Shown here one piece after another: positions 18,208-28,004 of a DNA stretch of 64,000 bases. How positions within the stretch are numbered: position 1 is the stretch's first letter; each line of letters begins with the position of its first letter. Source of the DNA: an uncultured Mucispirillum sp. Lineage in GTDB: Bacteria > Chrysiogenota > Deferribacteres > Deferribacterales > Mucispirillaceae. A model generated the notes under the pieces. It was not told the origin of the DNA and searched no databases. It saw nothing but the letters and a program-made list of their open reading frames with translations. The stretch lies in contig CALUZC010000005.1 in the NCBI GenBank assembly GCA_944325215.1, positions 42,488 to 106,487 of the forward strand, read 5' to 3'. A program made the position numbers and the translations under genes.

Positions 18208-19440
18208 TTAGAAGCCACCTTTTATTATCCTTTGCATAGCTTCCTTAGTTTTCTCTTTATTTCCAAAAGCAGTTAACCTAAAGTAGTCTTCGCCACTTGG
18301 TCCAAAACCAGAGCCTGGAGTGCCTACTATTTGGTATTTATTTAAAAGTATATCCAAAAAGTCAAAAGATTTAATATTATCTGGCAGTTTCCACCATATA
18401 TATGGAGCATTTACCCCGCCGTAAGCTTCAAAGCCTGCTTGTTTTAAGCCATCTAAGATTATTTTTGCATTATCCATATAATAGCTTATAACTTCTTTTG
18501 TTTCTTTCATGCCTTCTATAGAATATACAGCTTCAGCAGCTCGTTGAGTCACATATGATACACCATTAAATTTAGTAGTCTGCCTTCTGTTCCATAATTT
18601 ATTTAATTCTATTTTATTACCATTATCATCAAAAGCCTGTAAATCTTTTGGAACAACAGTAAATGCACATCTAATACCAGTAAAACCAGCAGTTTTAGAA
18701 AATGATTTAAACTCTATGGCACATTTGCGAGCATTAGGGATTTCATAAATTGAGCCACATACATTTTCTTCCTGAATATATGCACTGTATGCACTGTCAT
18801 ATAATATTATAGAGTTATTTTCTATTGCATAATCAACCCATGCTTTAAGTTCTTCTTTAGTTAATGCAGCCCCTGTTGGATTATTTGGAGAGCATATATA
18901 TATTAAATCTGCATGACGGCTTGGAAAAGATGGCTTAAAATTATTTTCTTTTGTAGAAGGCATATATATAATTTTTTCAAAATAGCCATTATTATTTAAT
19001 GCACCACTTCTGCCTGCCATAACATTACTGTCTAAATATACAGGATAAACTGGATCTGCAATAGCAATTGTTGAGTTAATATCAAATATTTCTTGGATAT
19101 TTGCTACATCACATTTAGAACCATCACTAATAAATACTTCATCATGGGATATATCGATATTTCTTGATTTATATTCTCCCTTGATTACAGCATCAATTAA
19201 AAAATCATAGCCTTGTTCTGGTCCATAGCCTCTAAATGTATCTTTTTCACCCATTTCTTTAACTGCTTTTTCCATAGCTTTTGTTATAGCAGGGGTTAAA
19301 GGCATAGTAACATCGCCTATGCCCATTTTAATAATATCTGCCTTTGGGTTTGCCTGCATATAGGCATTAACTTTTCTTGCAATTTCTGCAAAAAGGTAAC
19401 TGTTTGGAAGAAGTAAATAGTTAGAATTAATCTTTGCCAT
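18208..19440 (-). CDS. dapL: LL-diaminopimelate aminotransferase
   Basis: DapL converts tetrahydrodipicolinate directly to LL-diaminopimelate using glutamate as amino donor, bypassing the succinylase and acetylase routes of lysine/peptidoglycan synthesis. The 410-residue PLP enzyme shows the DapL-type start ([20 protein letters not shown]), GIGDVTMPL, the PNNPTGAAL motif and the PLP-lysine motif [13 protein letters not shown]. It begins 1 base after the gltD stop, so it is co-transcribed with glutamate synthase, which makes its amino donor. Confidence 0.95.
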   Translation of the reverse strand: MAKINSNYLLLPNSYLFAEIARKVNAYMQANPKADIIKMGIGDVTMPLTPAITKAMEKAVKEMGEKDTFRGYGPEQGYDFLIDAVIKGEYKSRNIDISHDEVFISDGSKCDVANIQEIFDINSTIAIADPVYPVYLDSNVMAGRSGALNNNGYFEKIIYMPSTKENNFKPSFPSRHADLIYICSPNNPTGAALTKEELKAWVDYAIENNSIILYDSAYSAYIQEENVCGSIYEIPNARKCAIEFKSFSKTAGFTGIRCAFTVVPKDLQAFDDNGNKIELNKLWNRRQTTKFNGVSYVTQRAAEAVYSIEGMKETKEVISYYMDNAKIILDGLKQAGFEAYGGVNAPYIWWKLPDNIKSFDFLDILLNKYQIVGTPGSGFGPSGEDYFRLTAFGNKEKTKEAMQRIIKGGF

Positions 19441-19441
19441 A

Positions 19442-20833
19442 TTATAGTCCTTTTAAATATTCATCTACATTTTTTGCTATATTTTTAGCATCAGTCATAG
19501 CACGTACAACTAATGATTGTCCTGTTCTCATATCACCACATGTAAAGATACCTTGAGATGCAAGGCTTTCTACTCTGCCTCGTTTATCAACTTCTAAATT
19601 AATATCTTTCACAAATGAGTTAGCATCTACCCCTAAAAAGCCCATAGCAATAAATACATAGTCTGCCTTTAATGTTTGTAGAGTGCCTTCTTTTTCTTTA
19701 AAAGATAGCGGCCTGCCATTTTCTGAAAATTCCCACTGAGCATCTACAATATCAATTGCAGTTACTTTTCCATTTTCACCATGGAATTTTTTAACTACTT
19801 TAGCCCAAAGTCTTGTGCCACCTTCTTTATGACTAGAAGAAGTTTTTAGTTCATAAGGCCAGTCTGGCCATGGAGTAGAGGCAGAGCGTTCTTTTGGTGG
19901 CTCTGGCATAATCTCAATTTGAGTAATATTTGCTGCTTTTTGCCTGATAGAAGTTCCTAAACAGTCGCTTCCTGTATCCCCACCGCCGATAATTACCACA
20001 TCTTTTCCTTTTACATCAATCTCCAATTTATCAATCTCTTTACCAATAAGCTTATTTTGGCTTGATAAAAATTCTAATGCAAAATGAATATTTTTAAGCT
20101 GCCTGCCTTCCACATTTAAATCTCTTGGCAGTGGCGTTCCTATTGCTAAAACTAACGCATCATATTTCTTTTTTAAATATTCAGCTGAAATATCTTTTCC
20201 AATTTCTGTATTAAATTGAAATTTAATGCCTGATGCTATTAATAAATCAATACGTCTTTGAATAATATGCTTTTCTAATTTAAAATCAGGAATACCATAC
20301 CTTAAAAGCCCACCAGCATATTTTCTTTTTTCATAAACTGTTACATTATAACCTAACTTAAAAAGTTCATATGCCATATAAAGCCCACTAGGACCAGCAC
20401 CAATAACAGCTACTTTTTTATTCAGCTTATTTTTTTGAACAATAGGCGTTACATATCCCATTTCAAAAGCTTTTTCTACAACTGCTTTTTCAAGCTGCCT
20501 AATCATAACAGGTTCATTTTCAATATTTTTTGTACATGTGTTTTCACAAAGGGCAGGGCATACTCTGCTTGTAAATTCTGGCATATTACTAGTGCTTGAA
20601 AGTATATCCCACGCTGCTTTATAATCATTTTTTCTAACGGCTTCGTTCATATCAGGTATTACATTACCAAGAGGGCAGCCAAGCCCATGGCAAAAAGGTA
20701 TACCACAGTCCATACATCTTGAAGCCTGCAATTGCAGTTCATCACTTTGTAATTTTCTTTCCACATCTAAATAGTCTTCTATTCTAGAAGATTCTGTTCT
20801 ATATATATTTTGTATTCTTGATATATTTTTCAT
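19442..20833 (-). CDS. gltD: Glutamate synthase small subunit (NADPH-dependent)
   Basis: GltD supplies electrons from NAD(P)H through FAD and Fe-S clusters to GltB. The 463-residue protein has the N-terminal Fe-S Cys clusters ([30 protein letters not shown]), an FAD-binding GxGxxG ([17 protein letters not shown]) and the second dinucleotide site ([13 protein letters not shown]). The length is standard. It sits 14 bases after gltB in the same operon. Confidence 0.96.
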   Translation of the reverse strand: MKNISRIQNIYRTESSRIEDYLDVERKLQSDELQLQASRCMDCGIPFCHGLGCPLGNVIPDMNEAVRKNDYKAAWDILSSTSNMPEFTSRVCPALCENTCTKNIENEPVMIRQLEKAVVEKAFEMGYVTPIVQKNKLNKKVAVIGAGPSGLYMAYELFKLGYNVTVYEKRKYAGGLLRYGIPDFKLEKHIIQRRIDLLIASGIKFQFNTEIGKDISAEYLKKKYDALVLAIGTPLPRDLNVEGRQLKNIHFALEFLSSQNKLIGKEIDKLEIDVKGKDVVIIGGGDTGSDCLGTSIRQKAANITQIEIMPEPPKERSASTPWPDWPYELKTSSSHKEGGTRLWAKVVKKFHGENGKVTAIDIVDAQWEFSENGRPLSFKEKEGTLQTLKADYVFIAMGFLGVDANSFVKDINLEVDKRGRVESLASQGIFTCGDMRTGQSLVVRAMTDAKNIAKNVDEYLKGL

Positions 20834-20847
20834 AATGCAGCCCCAAC

Positions 20848-23800
20848 TTATTTATTGCCTTGTTCTTTTAAAGCAAGTAACGCTTTTTTATAGTCTACTG
20901 GAAATACTTTAACAAACATATCCCTATAGTTTTCCCAGTCTGAAACAATACTTTTTGCTTTTTCACTGCCTGTATATAAAATATGTTCTTTTAAAAGTGA
21001 AAGTAACTCTTTTTCATCTTCACTATCTTTTACAATATTTTCCAAATCAACTGAAGCAGTGTTACATCTTAAGTCAAAGTCGTTACTCATATCAAGGACG
21101 TAAGCAATACCACCAGTCATACCTGCTGCAAAGTTTACACCAGTTTTACCAAGTATTACAACTCTGCCACCTGTCATATATTCGCAGCCATGGTCGCCAA
21201 TACCTTCCACAACGGAAGTGAAGCCACTGTTACGTATAGCAAACCTTTCACCAGCCTGACCGTTTAAGAATATTTTACCACTTGTACCACCATAGCCTAT
21301 AACATTACCTGCAACAACATTTTCTTCTGCTTTAAAAGAAGCATTCTCATCTGGTTTTATAATGATTTTACCACCAGATATACCTTTTCCTACAAAGTCG
21401 TTTGCTTCACCTGTTAAATTAAATGTAATACCGTGAGCTAAAAATGCACCAAAGCTTTGACCTGCACAGCCTTTAAAGTTAACTGTAATAGTATCATCAT
21501 CTAAACCTTTTAAGCCATATTTTTTAGCTACTTCATGAGAAAGTTCTGTTCCCACTGTTCTGTTAATATTTTTTACTTCTAAATCAAGAGATTTTTTGCT
21601 ACCACTTGTAATACTATCTTTTAATTTATCAAGTAAAAATTCTCTGTCATAGTTTTCTAAAGTATATTTTGTGTTTTTATCATATTTACACTTATCACCT
21701 TTTACAGTTTTTAATATTTTAGAAAAATCTAAGTTTTTAGTTTTATAAAACTCTAAAGCTTTATTCATCTGCAATAAATCGCTTCTGCCTATGGCTTCAT
21801 CTAATGTTCTAAAGCCAAGCTGTGCTAAATACTGCCTAACTTCTTCTGCTACAAACATTAAAAAGTTTTCTACATATTCTGGTTTGCCTGTAAATCTTTT
21901 TCTTAAACCTTCATCTTGAGTAGCAATACCAACAGGACATGTATTAGAATGGCATTGTCTCATCATAACGCAGCCTAAAGAAGCTAAAACAGTTGTAGCA
22001 AATCCAAATTCTTCAGCACCTAAAAGGGCAGCAATGATAACATCGCGTCCTGTTTTTAACTGGCCGTCAGTTTGAAGTCGCACTCTACCACGAAGTTTAT
22101 TGAGCACAAGTGTTTGTTGAGCTTCAGCAAGCCCTAATTCCCAAGGAAGCCCTGCATGTTTAATACTAGTTAATGGGGAAGCACCAGTTCCACCATCGTG
22201 ACCGCTTATTAATATAACATCAGAGTGAGCTTTTGCTACACCTGCTGCAATTGTCCCAACACCTACTTCTGAAACAAGTTTTACAGAAATTCTTGCTTCT
22301 GGATTTGAGTTTCTAAGGTCGTATATAAGTTGTGCCAAATCCTCAATAGAATAAATATCATGATGAGGAGGTGGTGATATTAAGCTAACATTTGGCATTG
22401 AGTGCCTTAATTTTGCAATAAACGGGTTAACTTTATGACCTGGAAGTTGACCACCTTCTCCAGGTTTTGCACCTTGTGCCATTTTTATTTGCAGTTCTTT
22501 TGCATTTGTAAGATATTCTATGGTAACCCCAAATCTACCGCTTGCAATTTGCTTAATAGCACTGCTTCTTACTTCGCCTTTTTCATTAGGAATATATCTT
22601 TCAGGGTCTTCACCACCTTCACCACAGTTACTCATACCACCTAATTTATTCATGGCAATAGCAATAGTTTCATGGGCTTCAGGGCTTATAGAACCAAGTG
22701 ACATAGCACCAGTTACAAATCTTTTTACAATAGATGAAGCACTTTCAACTTCTTCCAAAGGAACAGCAACAGAGTCTACAAATTCAAAAAGCCCCCGCAA
22801 TGTACATAAGTTTTTAGACTGGTCATTAATAAGTTTTGCATACTGATTATATTTTTCTTTATCATTATTTTGCACAGCCTGTCTAAAAATTGTAATACTT
22901 TCAGGAGTCCATAAATGGTTTTCACCTTTTCTTCTGTAGTGATATTGACCACCTAAAGCAATGTTTTCAAAATTATCATTAGCATTTTTTCTTCTCATTA
23001 ATGCTTCTTTCTCAATTTCTTTTAAGCCTATACCATTTATACGGCTTGCAGTGCCTGTAAAAAACTCTTTTATAACATCGCTGTTTAACCCAACAGCTTC
23101 AAAAAGCTGGCCACTTCTGTAACTTCTTAATGTGGATATACCCATTTTACTCATAACTTTTAAAAGCCCTTTATCAACTGCTTTTATATAGTTTTCAGTA
23201 GCTTTTACTTTATCCACTAATATTTCATTTTCGTCTACTAATAACGATATGCTTTCAAGTGCCATATATGGACATACTGCTGTTGCTCCATAACCTACTA
23301 ATAGAGCAAAATGCATAATCTCTCTAGCTTCCCCAGTTTCTACAATAACAGCAGATTCTGGCCTTATACCTGCTTTTGATAATGCTTTATTTACAGCTGT
23401 AACAGCAAGCATTGAAGGAATTGGTGTATATTCATCATCTAAATTTTTATCACTTAATATAAGAACAGGATAACCTGCTTTTACTTTTTCTACAGCAATT
23501 TCTGCAATATTTTTTAAAGCTTGTTCTAAATCATTTTTAAAAGCAATACTAATAATTGCAGATTTAAACCCTTCTTCTCTAATGTTTTGCAGTCTTGAAA
23601 GTTCATCTGTAGTAATAATAGGGCGAGGCAGCTCAATAACTCTTGCATGGTGTGGGCCGTCTTCTAAAATATTACCTTTATTACCAATAAATGTAACAAG
23701 GCTCATTACTAAATCTTCACGAATAGAATCTATTGGTGGGTTAGTTACCTGAGCGAAAAGCTGTTTAAAATAGTTAAATAAAAGCTGCGGTTTTTCACTT

Positions 23801-25257
23801 AATACTGCTAATGCAGCATCATTACCCATAGAGCCAACAGGTTCTGCACCTTTTTCTGCCATTGGTTTCAAAATAAATTCAAAGTCTTCTTTTGTATATC
23901 CAAAAAGTTTTTGCTGCTTTTGCATATTATCTGATGGCACAGCAGGAGCAAGGGATTCAAAAAGCCCATGCACATATATTCTATTTTCATTTATCCACCT
24001 TCTATATGGCAGATTTCTTGCAGCTAGTTTTTTAACAGCAGCATCACTTACTATTCTATTATTTTCTAAATCACAGTATATTATTTCACCAGGGCGAAGT
24101 CTGCCTTTTTTCATAACATTATCACTTGGAATATCTAATACACCCGTTTCAGAAGCAAGAACAAATACATTATCTTTAGTAATAGTATATCTTGCAGGGC
24201 GAAGACCATTTCTATCAAGCACAGCACCAGCATTAACACCATCTGAAAAAGCAACAGCAGCAGGGCCGTCCCATGGTTCCATTAATGCAGAATGATATTC
24301 AAAAAATGCTCTTACATCTTTACCCATATGGTATTTTGGTCCCCATGCTTGTGGTATAAGCATAAGCATTGCATGACATAAATCTCTGCCACTTGCCACA
24401 AGTAGTTCAAACATATTATCAAGGCTTGCAGAATCACTTTGCCCGTCTTTTATTAATGGCAATATGTCTTTTAAATCATCACCTAAAAGGGAAGATGAAA
24501 ACTGAGGCTGCCTGCCTGCTAAATTATTTAAGTTACCTTTTAATGTATTTATTTCACCATTATGTGCAACATACCTAAAAGGATGTGCCAGTTCCCATGT
24601 TGGAAAAGTATTTGTGCTATACCTTTGGTGAACAAGAGCAATAGGTGATTTAAAATCTAAATCATTTAAATCTTTATAAAAATTTTCTACTTGTGTTGCC
24701 ATAAAAAGCCCTTTATAAACAACACTTTTTGATGACATACTAGGTATATATACATTAGAAAGCTTAATTTCTATTAATCTTCTTGCTACAAATAGTTTTC
24801 TTTCAAATGCGCTTTGGTCATTATATTTACTTTCAATAAATATTTGCCTTATTCTAGGACATGTGTCCCTAGCTGCTTTACCAATTGCATTTAAATCAAT
24901 AGGAACATCTCGCCAGCATATAATATTACCGCATTTATCAGAAATAATTTTTTCTATTTCTTCTTCAATATCTTCACCACCAAAAACTACAGCTACACCA
25001 TATTTACCGTATTCTGGCAGTTTTTCTTTTACTACTTTTCTAAAAAATTCATCAGGTATAGAAACAAGTATACCAGCACCATCACCAGTTTCAGGATCTC
25101 CACCTGTAGCACCCCTGTGCATTAAGTTTTTTAAAATTGTAATACCGTTTTCTACAGTATTATGAGTTGGTATATTTTTTAAGTCTGCTATAAGCCCTAC
25201 ACCACAGGCATCTTTTTCATACTGACTGTCATAAAGTCCAATATTTTCAGGATACAT
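20848..25257 (-). CDS. gltB: Glutamate synthase large subunit
   Basis: GltB transfers the amide of glutamine to 2-oxoglutarate. At 1469 residues it has the class II glutaminase domain with nucleophile Cys in DACGVG (about residue 17; this Cys is exposed by removal of a short propeptide), the central domain, the FMN-binding synthase domain (GGMSNCGEGGEDPERY, HDGGTGASPLTSIKHAGLPWELGLAE), the 3Fe-4S Cys region (CHSNTCPVGIATQ) and the GXGXG beta-helix domain. ATG 25257 is chosen because GAGG is 7 bases upstream; the earlier in-frame ATG at 25269 overlaps that ribosome site. Confidence 0.96.
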   Translation of the reverse strand: MYPENIGLYDSQYEKDACGVGLIADLKNIPTHNTVENGITILKNLMHRGATGGDPETGDGAGILVSIPDEFFRKVVKEKLPEYGKYGVAVVFGGEDIEEEIEKIISDKCGNIICWRDVPIDLNAIGKAARDTCPRIRQIFIESKYNDQSAFERKLFVARRLIEIKLSNVYIPSMSSKSVVYKGLFMATQVENFYKDLNDLDFKSPIALVHQRYSTNTFPTWELAHPFRYVAHNGEINTLKGNLNNLAGRQPQFSSSLLGDDLKDILPLIKDGQSDSASLDNMFELLVASGRDLCHAMLMLIPQAWGPKYHMGKDVRAFFEYHSALMEPWDGPAAVAFSDGVNAGAVLDRNGLRPARYTITKDNVFVLASETGVLDIPSDNVMKKGRLRPGEIIYCDLENNRIVSDAAVKKLAARNLPYRRWINENRIYVHGLFESLAPAVPSDNMQKQQKLFGYTKEDFEFILKPMAEKGAEPVGSMGNDAALAVLSEKPQLLFNYFKQLFAQVTNPPIDSIREDLVMSLVTFIGNKGNILEDGPHHARVIELPRPIITTDELSRLQNIREEGFKSAIISIAFKNDLEQALKNIAEIAVEKVKAGYPVLILSDKNLDDEYTPIPSMLAVTAVNKALSKAGIRPESAVIVETGEAREIMHFALLVGYGATAVCPYMALESISLLVDENEILVDKVKATENYIKAVDKGLLKVMSKMGISTLRSYRSGQLFEAVGLNSDVIKEFFTGTASRINGIGLKEIEKEALMRRKNANDNFENIALGGQYHYRRKGENHLWTPESITIFRQAVQNNDKEKYNQYAKLINDQSKNLCTLRGLFEFVDSVAVPLEEVESASSIVKRFVTGAMSLGSISPEAHETIAIAMNKLGGMSNCGEGGEDPERYIPNEKGEVRSSAIKQIASGRFGVTIEYLTNAKELQIKMAQGAKPGEGGQLPGHKVNPFIAKLRHSMPNVSLISPPPHHDIYSIEDLAQLIYDLRNSNPEARISVKLVSEVGVGTIAAGVAKAHSDVILISGHDGGTGASPLTSIKHAGLPWELGLAEAQQTLVLNKLRGRVRLQTDGQLKTGRDVIIAALLGAEEFGFATTVLASLGCVMMRQCHSNTCPVGIATQDEGLRKRFTGKPEYVENFLMFVAEEVRQYLAQLGFRTLDEAIGRSDLLQMNKALEFYKTKNLDFSKILKTVKGDKCKYDKNTKYTLENYDREFLLDKLKDSITSGSKKSLDLEVKNINRTVGTELSHEVAKKYGLKGLDDDTITVNFKGCAGQSFGAFLAHGITFNLTGEANDFVGKGISGGKIIIKPDENASFKAEENVVAGNVIGYGGTSGKIFLNGQAGERFAIRNSGFTSVVEGIGDHGCEYMTGGRVVILGKTGVNFAAGMTGGIAYVLDMSNDFDLRCNTASVDLENIVKDSEDEKELLSLLKEHILYTGSEKAKSIVSDWENYRDMFVKVFPVDYKKALLALKEQGNK

Positions 25258-25299
25258 AGGAAACCTCACATTAATTTATTCCTTCGCTTTATAACATAA

Positions 25300-25314
25300 T
25301 CAAAAAGTATGCCA
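25300..25314 (-). promoter_or_regulatory. Possible sigma-54 promoter of gltB
   Basis: On the minus strand TGG, ten bases after its GG, then GA: TGGCATACTTTTTGAT. The -24 GG fits, but the -12 dinucleotide is GA instead of GC, so this is a weaker match than the glnN promoter. It lies about 43 bases before the chosen gltB ATG. Confidence 0.42.
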
Positions 25315-25360
25315 TAATTTTTTAATGTAAATTCGTTATTTTTCATAATTATTTTTGGTA

Positions 25361-25401
25361 AAAATTGTAAAACAATTTTAATAATTTTACAAATTTGTAA
25401 T
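25361..25401. promoter_or_regulatory. Tandem dyads, candidate enhancer for glnN and gltB
   Basis: The first dyad is AAAATTGT-AAA-ACAATTTT (25361-25379, perfect 8-bp arms). The second, TTTACAA-N2-TTGTAAT (25386-25401), contains a perfect 14-base palindrome at 25387-25400. The second has the same arms and spacing as the dyad in front of the activator gene at 17984. Confidence 0.6.
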
Positions 25402-25490
25402 AAAATTAACTATAAATAAATTTTATAAAAACTTATATTTTTGCTTTTAAAACAATAGTTTTTTATATATAATCATCCTTTAAAATAATT

Positions 25491-25506
25491 TGGCATTTAT
25501 ATTGCA
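25491..25506 (+). promoter_or_regulatory. Sigma-54 (-24/-12) promoter of glnN
   Basis: TGGCATTTATATTGCA has GG and GC separated by exactly ten bases, matching the TGGCAC-N5-TTGCA consensus closely. It ends about 40 bases before the ATG. Sigma-54 control of glutamine synthetase is well known, and an activator carrying the GAFTGA loop is encoded 7.5 kb away. Confidence 0.72.
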
Positions 25507-25544
25507 TTTATTAGGTTTGAATTTTTTAGATTATGGAGGCATAT

Positions 25545-27683
25545 ATGAGTTATTCTAAACGTTACAGCATAATCAACTCTATAGCAGAGAATAAATCTTT
25601 AGAGTATGCAGAAGCAAAAAAAGCAACGTTAGATAATTATGGTGAAGATGTATTTAATGCAAAAGCTATTAGGGAGTATTTACCTAAAAAATCAGCTGAA
25701 AAATTATTAAATACTATTAATAATAGAGCAGAGCTTGACCCTGAGATTGCAGCAGATGTGGCTCACGGTATGAAACAATGGGCAATTGAAAGGGGAGCAA
25801 CACACTTTACTCACTGGTTTCAACCATTAACTGGTTCTACAGCAGAAAAACACGACTCATTTTTAGAAATTGAAGAGGGCAATGCAATATTTGCTTTTTC
25901 TGCTAAAAACTTAATAGTAGGTGAGCCTGATGCTTCATCTTTTCCTTCAGGTGGTTTAAGAAGAACTTTTGAAGCAAGGGGATATACTGCTTGGGACCCT
26001 ACAAGCCCAGCATTTATTAAACGCCATGCAAATGGTGCAACATTATGTATTCCTACAGCTTTTTGCTCATATACTGGTGAAGCTCTTGATAAAAAAACAC
26101 CACTTTTACGCTCAATCCAATGCCTTTCTACTTCTACCCAAAGGCTTATGAAATGTTTTGGTATGCAAGAAGAAAAAGTAACAATTACTCTTGGAGCAGA
26201 ACAAGAATATTTTTTAATAGATAAAAGATTTTACCTTCACAGGCCAGACCTTTTACAAACTGGCAGAACGCTTTTTGGTGCAACACCTCCAAAACATCAG
26301 CAGCTTGAGGACCATTATTTTGGTTCTATTCATCAACGAGTGCTTAATTTTATGAACGATGTAGAGCATGAGTTATGGCGTTTAGGTGTGCCTGCAAAAA
26401 CAAGACACAATGAAGTTGCACCTGCTCAGTTTGAGCTTGCACCAATGTTTGAAGATTTAAACTTAGCAGTAGACCATAATATGCTTGTCATGGATACTTT
26501 ACGCCTTGTGGCAGACAGGCACGGCTTTGTATGTTTATTACATGAAAAACCATTTGCAGGTGTAAATGGCAGTGGTAAACATAATAACTGGTCTATTAAT
26601 TATGGTAATACTAACCTTTTAAACCCGGGCAACAACCCACAGCAAAACGCAGTATTTTTAACTGTTCTTTCTGGTATTATCCGTGCAGTTGATACTCATG
26701 CAGATATGTTAAGAGCATCTGTGGCTCATGCAGGTAACGACCACAGGCTTGGGGCAAATGAAGCACCACCTGCAATTATTTCTATTTATCTTGGTGACCA
26801 GCTTAATGAAGTAATAGAAAATATAGAAAAGGGTGAAAACAGTGCAAAACATAAAGCAGGTGTTATGCAGATAGGGGTTGATACTCTGCCACCGCTTCCA
26901 AAAGATGCAACAGACAGAAACAGAACAAGCCCATTTGCTTTTACTGGTAATAAATTTGAGTTTAGAGCACCGGGTTCAAGCCAGTCATGTTCTGGTCCTA
27001 TGACAGTGCTAAATACAATAGTTGCTGATTCATTTGATTATATTGCTGAAAAACTTGAAGGCTATATAGGTAATGAAGAAGCTTTTAATAATGCTTTACA
27101 AGATATTTTAAAAGATATTATTAAAACGCATAAAAGAGTAATCTTTAATGGTGATGGATATACTGAGGAATGGAAAGAAGAGGCGGCACGCAGGGGCTTG
27201 CCAAATGCTGCAACAACAATGGACGCATTACGTTCTTTAGTTAATGAAAAAAATATTAATCTTTTTGGTAAATATGGCGTTTATTCTAAAAAAGAATTGG
27301 AATCTCGTTTTGAAGTATTTTTAGAAGAATACCATAGAAAAATTCGTATAGAAGGTGAGATAGCATTAAATATTGTGCGTAATAATATTTTGCCTGCTGT
27401 TATAGAAGAATTTAAAACAGAATTATCTGCTGTTAAATCTGCAACAGATGCAGGGATTACAGTTGGTGTTGATGCTTTAAAAAGAAATGTGGAACTTTTA
27501 GGTAAAGGCTTAGAAAAATTAACAGAAAAAACTGAAAAAATGGAAAAAGCTGTAAAAGGGCTGCATGAAGAAATTTTAGAAGCTATGAACGAATTAAGAG
27601 AAGTGGTAGATAGCTTAGAGAAAGTAGTATCTGATACTTTATGGCCATTACCAAAATATAGAGAAATGTTATTTATTAAATAA
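25545..27683 (+). CDS. glnN: Type III glutamine synthetase
   Basis: It makes glutamine from glutamate, ammonia and ATP. The 712-residue length and signatures (FPSGGLRRTFEARGYTAWDP, EQEYFLIDKRFY, NEVAPAQFELAP, EKPFAGVNGSGKHNNWS) identify the GSIII/GlnN class, common in Bacteroidetes, cyanobacteria and some other phyla, distinct from the about 470-residue GSI. ATG 25545 follows GGAGG by 5 bases; the in-frame ATG at 25533 overlaps that ribosome site. It is divergent from gltB and preceded by a sigma-54 promoter, so it probably responds to nitrogen limitation. Confidence 0.95.
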   Translation: MSYSKRYSIINSIAENKSLEYAEAKKATLDNYGEDVFNAKAIREYLPKKSAEKLLNTINNRAELDPEIAADVAHGMKQWAIERGATHFTHWFQPLTGSTAEKHDSFLEIEEGNAIFAFSAKNLIVGEPDASSFPSGGLRRTFEARGYTAWDPTSPAFIKRHANGATLCIPTAFCSYTGEALDKKTPLLRSIQCLSTSTQRLMKCFGMQEEKVTITLGAEQEYFLIDKRFYLHRPDLLQTGRTLFGATPPKHQQLEDHYFGSIHQRVLNFMNDVEHELWRLGVPAKTRHNEVAPAQFELAPMFEDLNLAVDHNMLVMDTLRLVADRHGFVCLLHEKPFAGVNGSGKHNNWSINYGNTNLLNPGNNPQQNAVFLTVLSGIIRAVDTHADMLRASVAHAGNDHRLGANEAPPAIISIYLGDQLNEVIENIEKGENSAKHKAGVMQIGVDTLPPLPKDATDRNRTSPFAFTGNKFEFRAPGSSQSCSGPMTVLNTIVADSFDYIAEKLEGYIGNEEAFNNALQDILKDIIKTHKRVIFNGDGYTEEWKEEAARRGLPNAATTMDALRSLVNEKNINLFGKYGVYSKKELESRFEVFLEEYHRKIRIEGEIALNIVRNNILPAVIEEFKTELSAVKSATDAGITVGVDALKRNVELLGKGLEKLTEKTEKMEKAVKGLHEEILEAMNELREVVDSLEKVVSDTLWPLPKYREMLFIK

Positions 27684-27696
27684 TTTATAATTATAC

Positions 27697-27728
27697 AGAC
27701 TGCTAAAAAGTTTAATTTTTAGCAGTCT
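27697..27728 (+). terminator. Intrinsic terminator of glnN
   Basis: A 13-bp perfect stem, AGACTGCTAAAAA with TTTTTAGCAGTCT, and a 6-base loop, followed by a run of T (27730-27736). It starts 13 bases after the glnN stop. Confidence 0.92.
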
Positions 27729-28004
27729 ATTTTTTTATGAATATTATTTTACAAAATACACATGCCTGTATGTTATCTATAAATTCTAAATTTATACATG
27801 TATTAAGTTTGATGTATTTAGTAAAATTTAATAAATATCTTTAAAAATTATTTTATTTTTAAAATAAAATAGATTTTTTTAAGTAGTTTTTTTTTACATG
27901 ATTATCTTAAAAAAATAATTTCTTTTTATTTATCAAATAATAATTATTGCAATATAGGTTATATAATATTATAATGACTACATTATATTATTATGGGGTA
28001 ACTT
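27729..28004. other. Non-coding AT-rich leader before the hybrid kinase
   Basis: About 275 bases with no reading frame that I can support. It includes a T9 run at 27887-27895 and the promoter at 27947-27975. No RNA gene or riboswitch structure recognised. Confidence 0.55.
27947..27975 (+). promoter_or_regulatory. Sigma-70 promoter of the hybrid kinase gene
   Basis: TTGCAA, 17 bases, TATAAT: five of six at -35 and a perfect -10, ending 29 bases before the ATG. Confidence 0.7.

Larger units (their letters stand above)
25270..25532. other. Divergent control region between gltB and glnN
   Basis: About 260 bases of very AT-rich DNA between divergent genes of ammonia assimilation. It contains two dyads (25361-25379 and 25386-25401) and a -24/-12 type promoter facing each gene. 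The dyads sit about 100-145 bases before the glnN -12 element and about 60-100 bases before the gltB one, suitable for an enhancer serving both. Confidence 0.6.

Noticed and set aside
24863..25165. Open frame antisense to gltB (and similar frames at 22520, 10612, 15106)
   Set aside because: They lie opposite strongly conserved genes, with repetitive low-complexity translations and no ribosome site. They are codon-shadow frames.
27887..27895. T9 run before the hybrid kinase gene
   Set aside because: It is in AT-rich non-coding DNA more than 50 bases from the promoter, where such runs are expected by chance. No evidence of switching.
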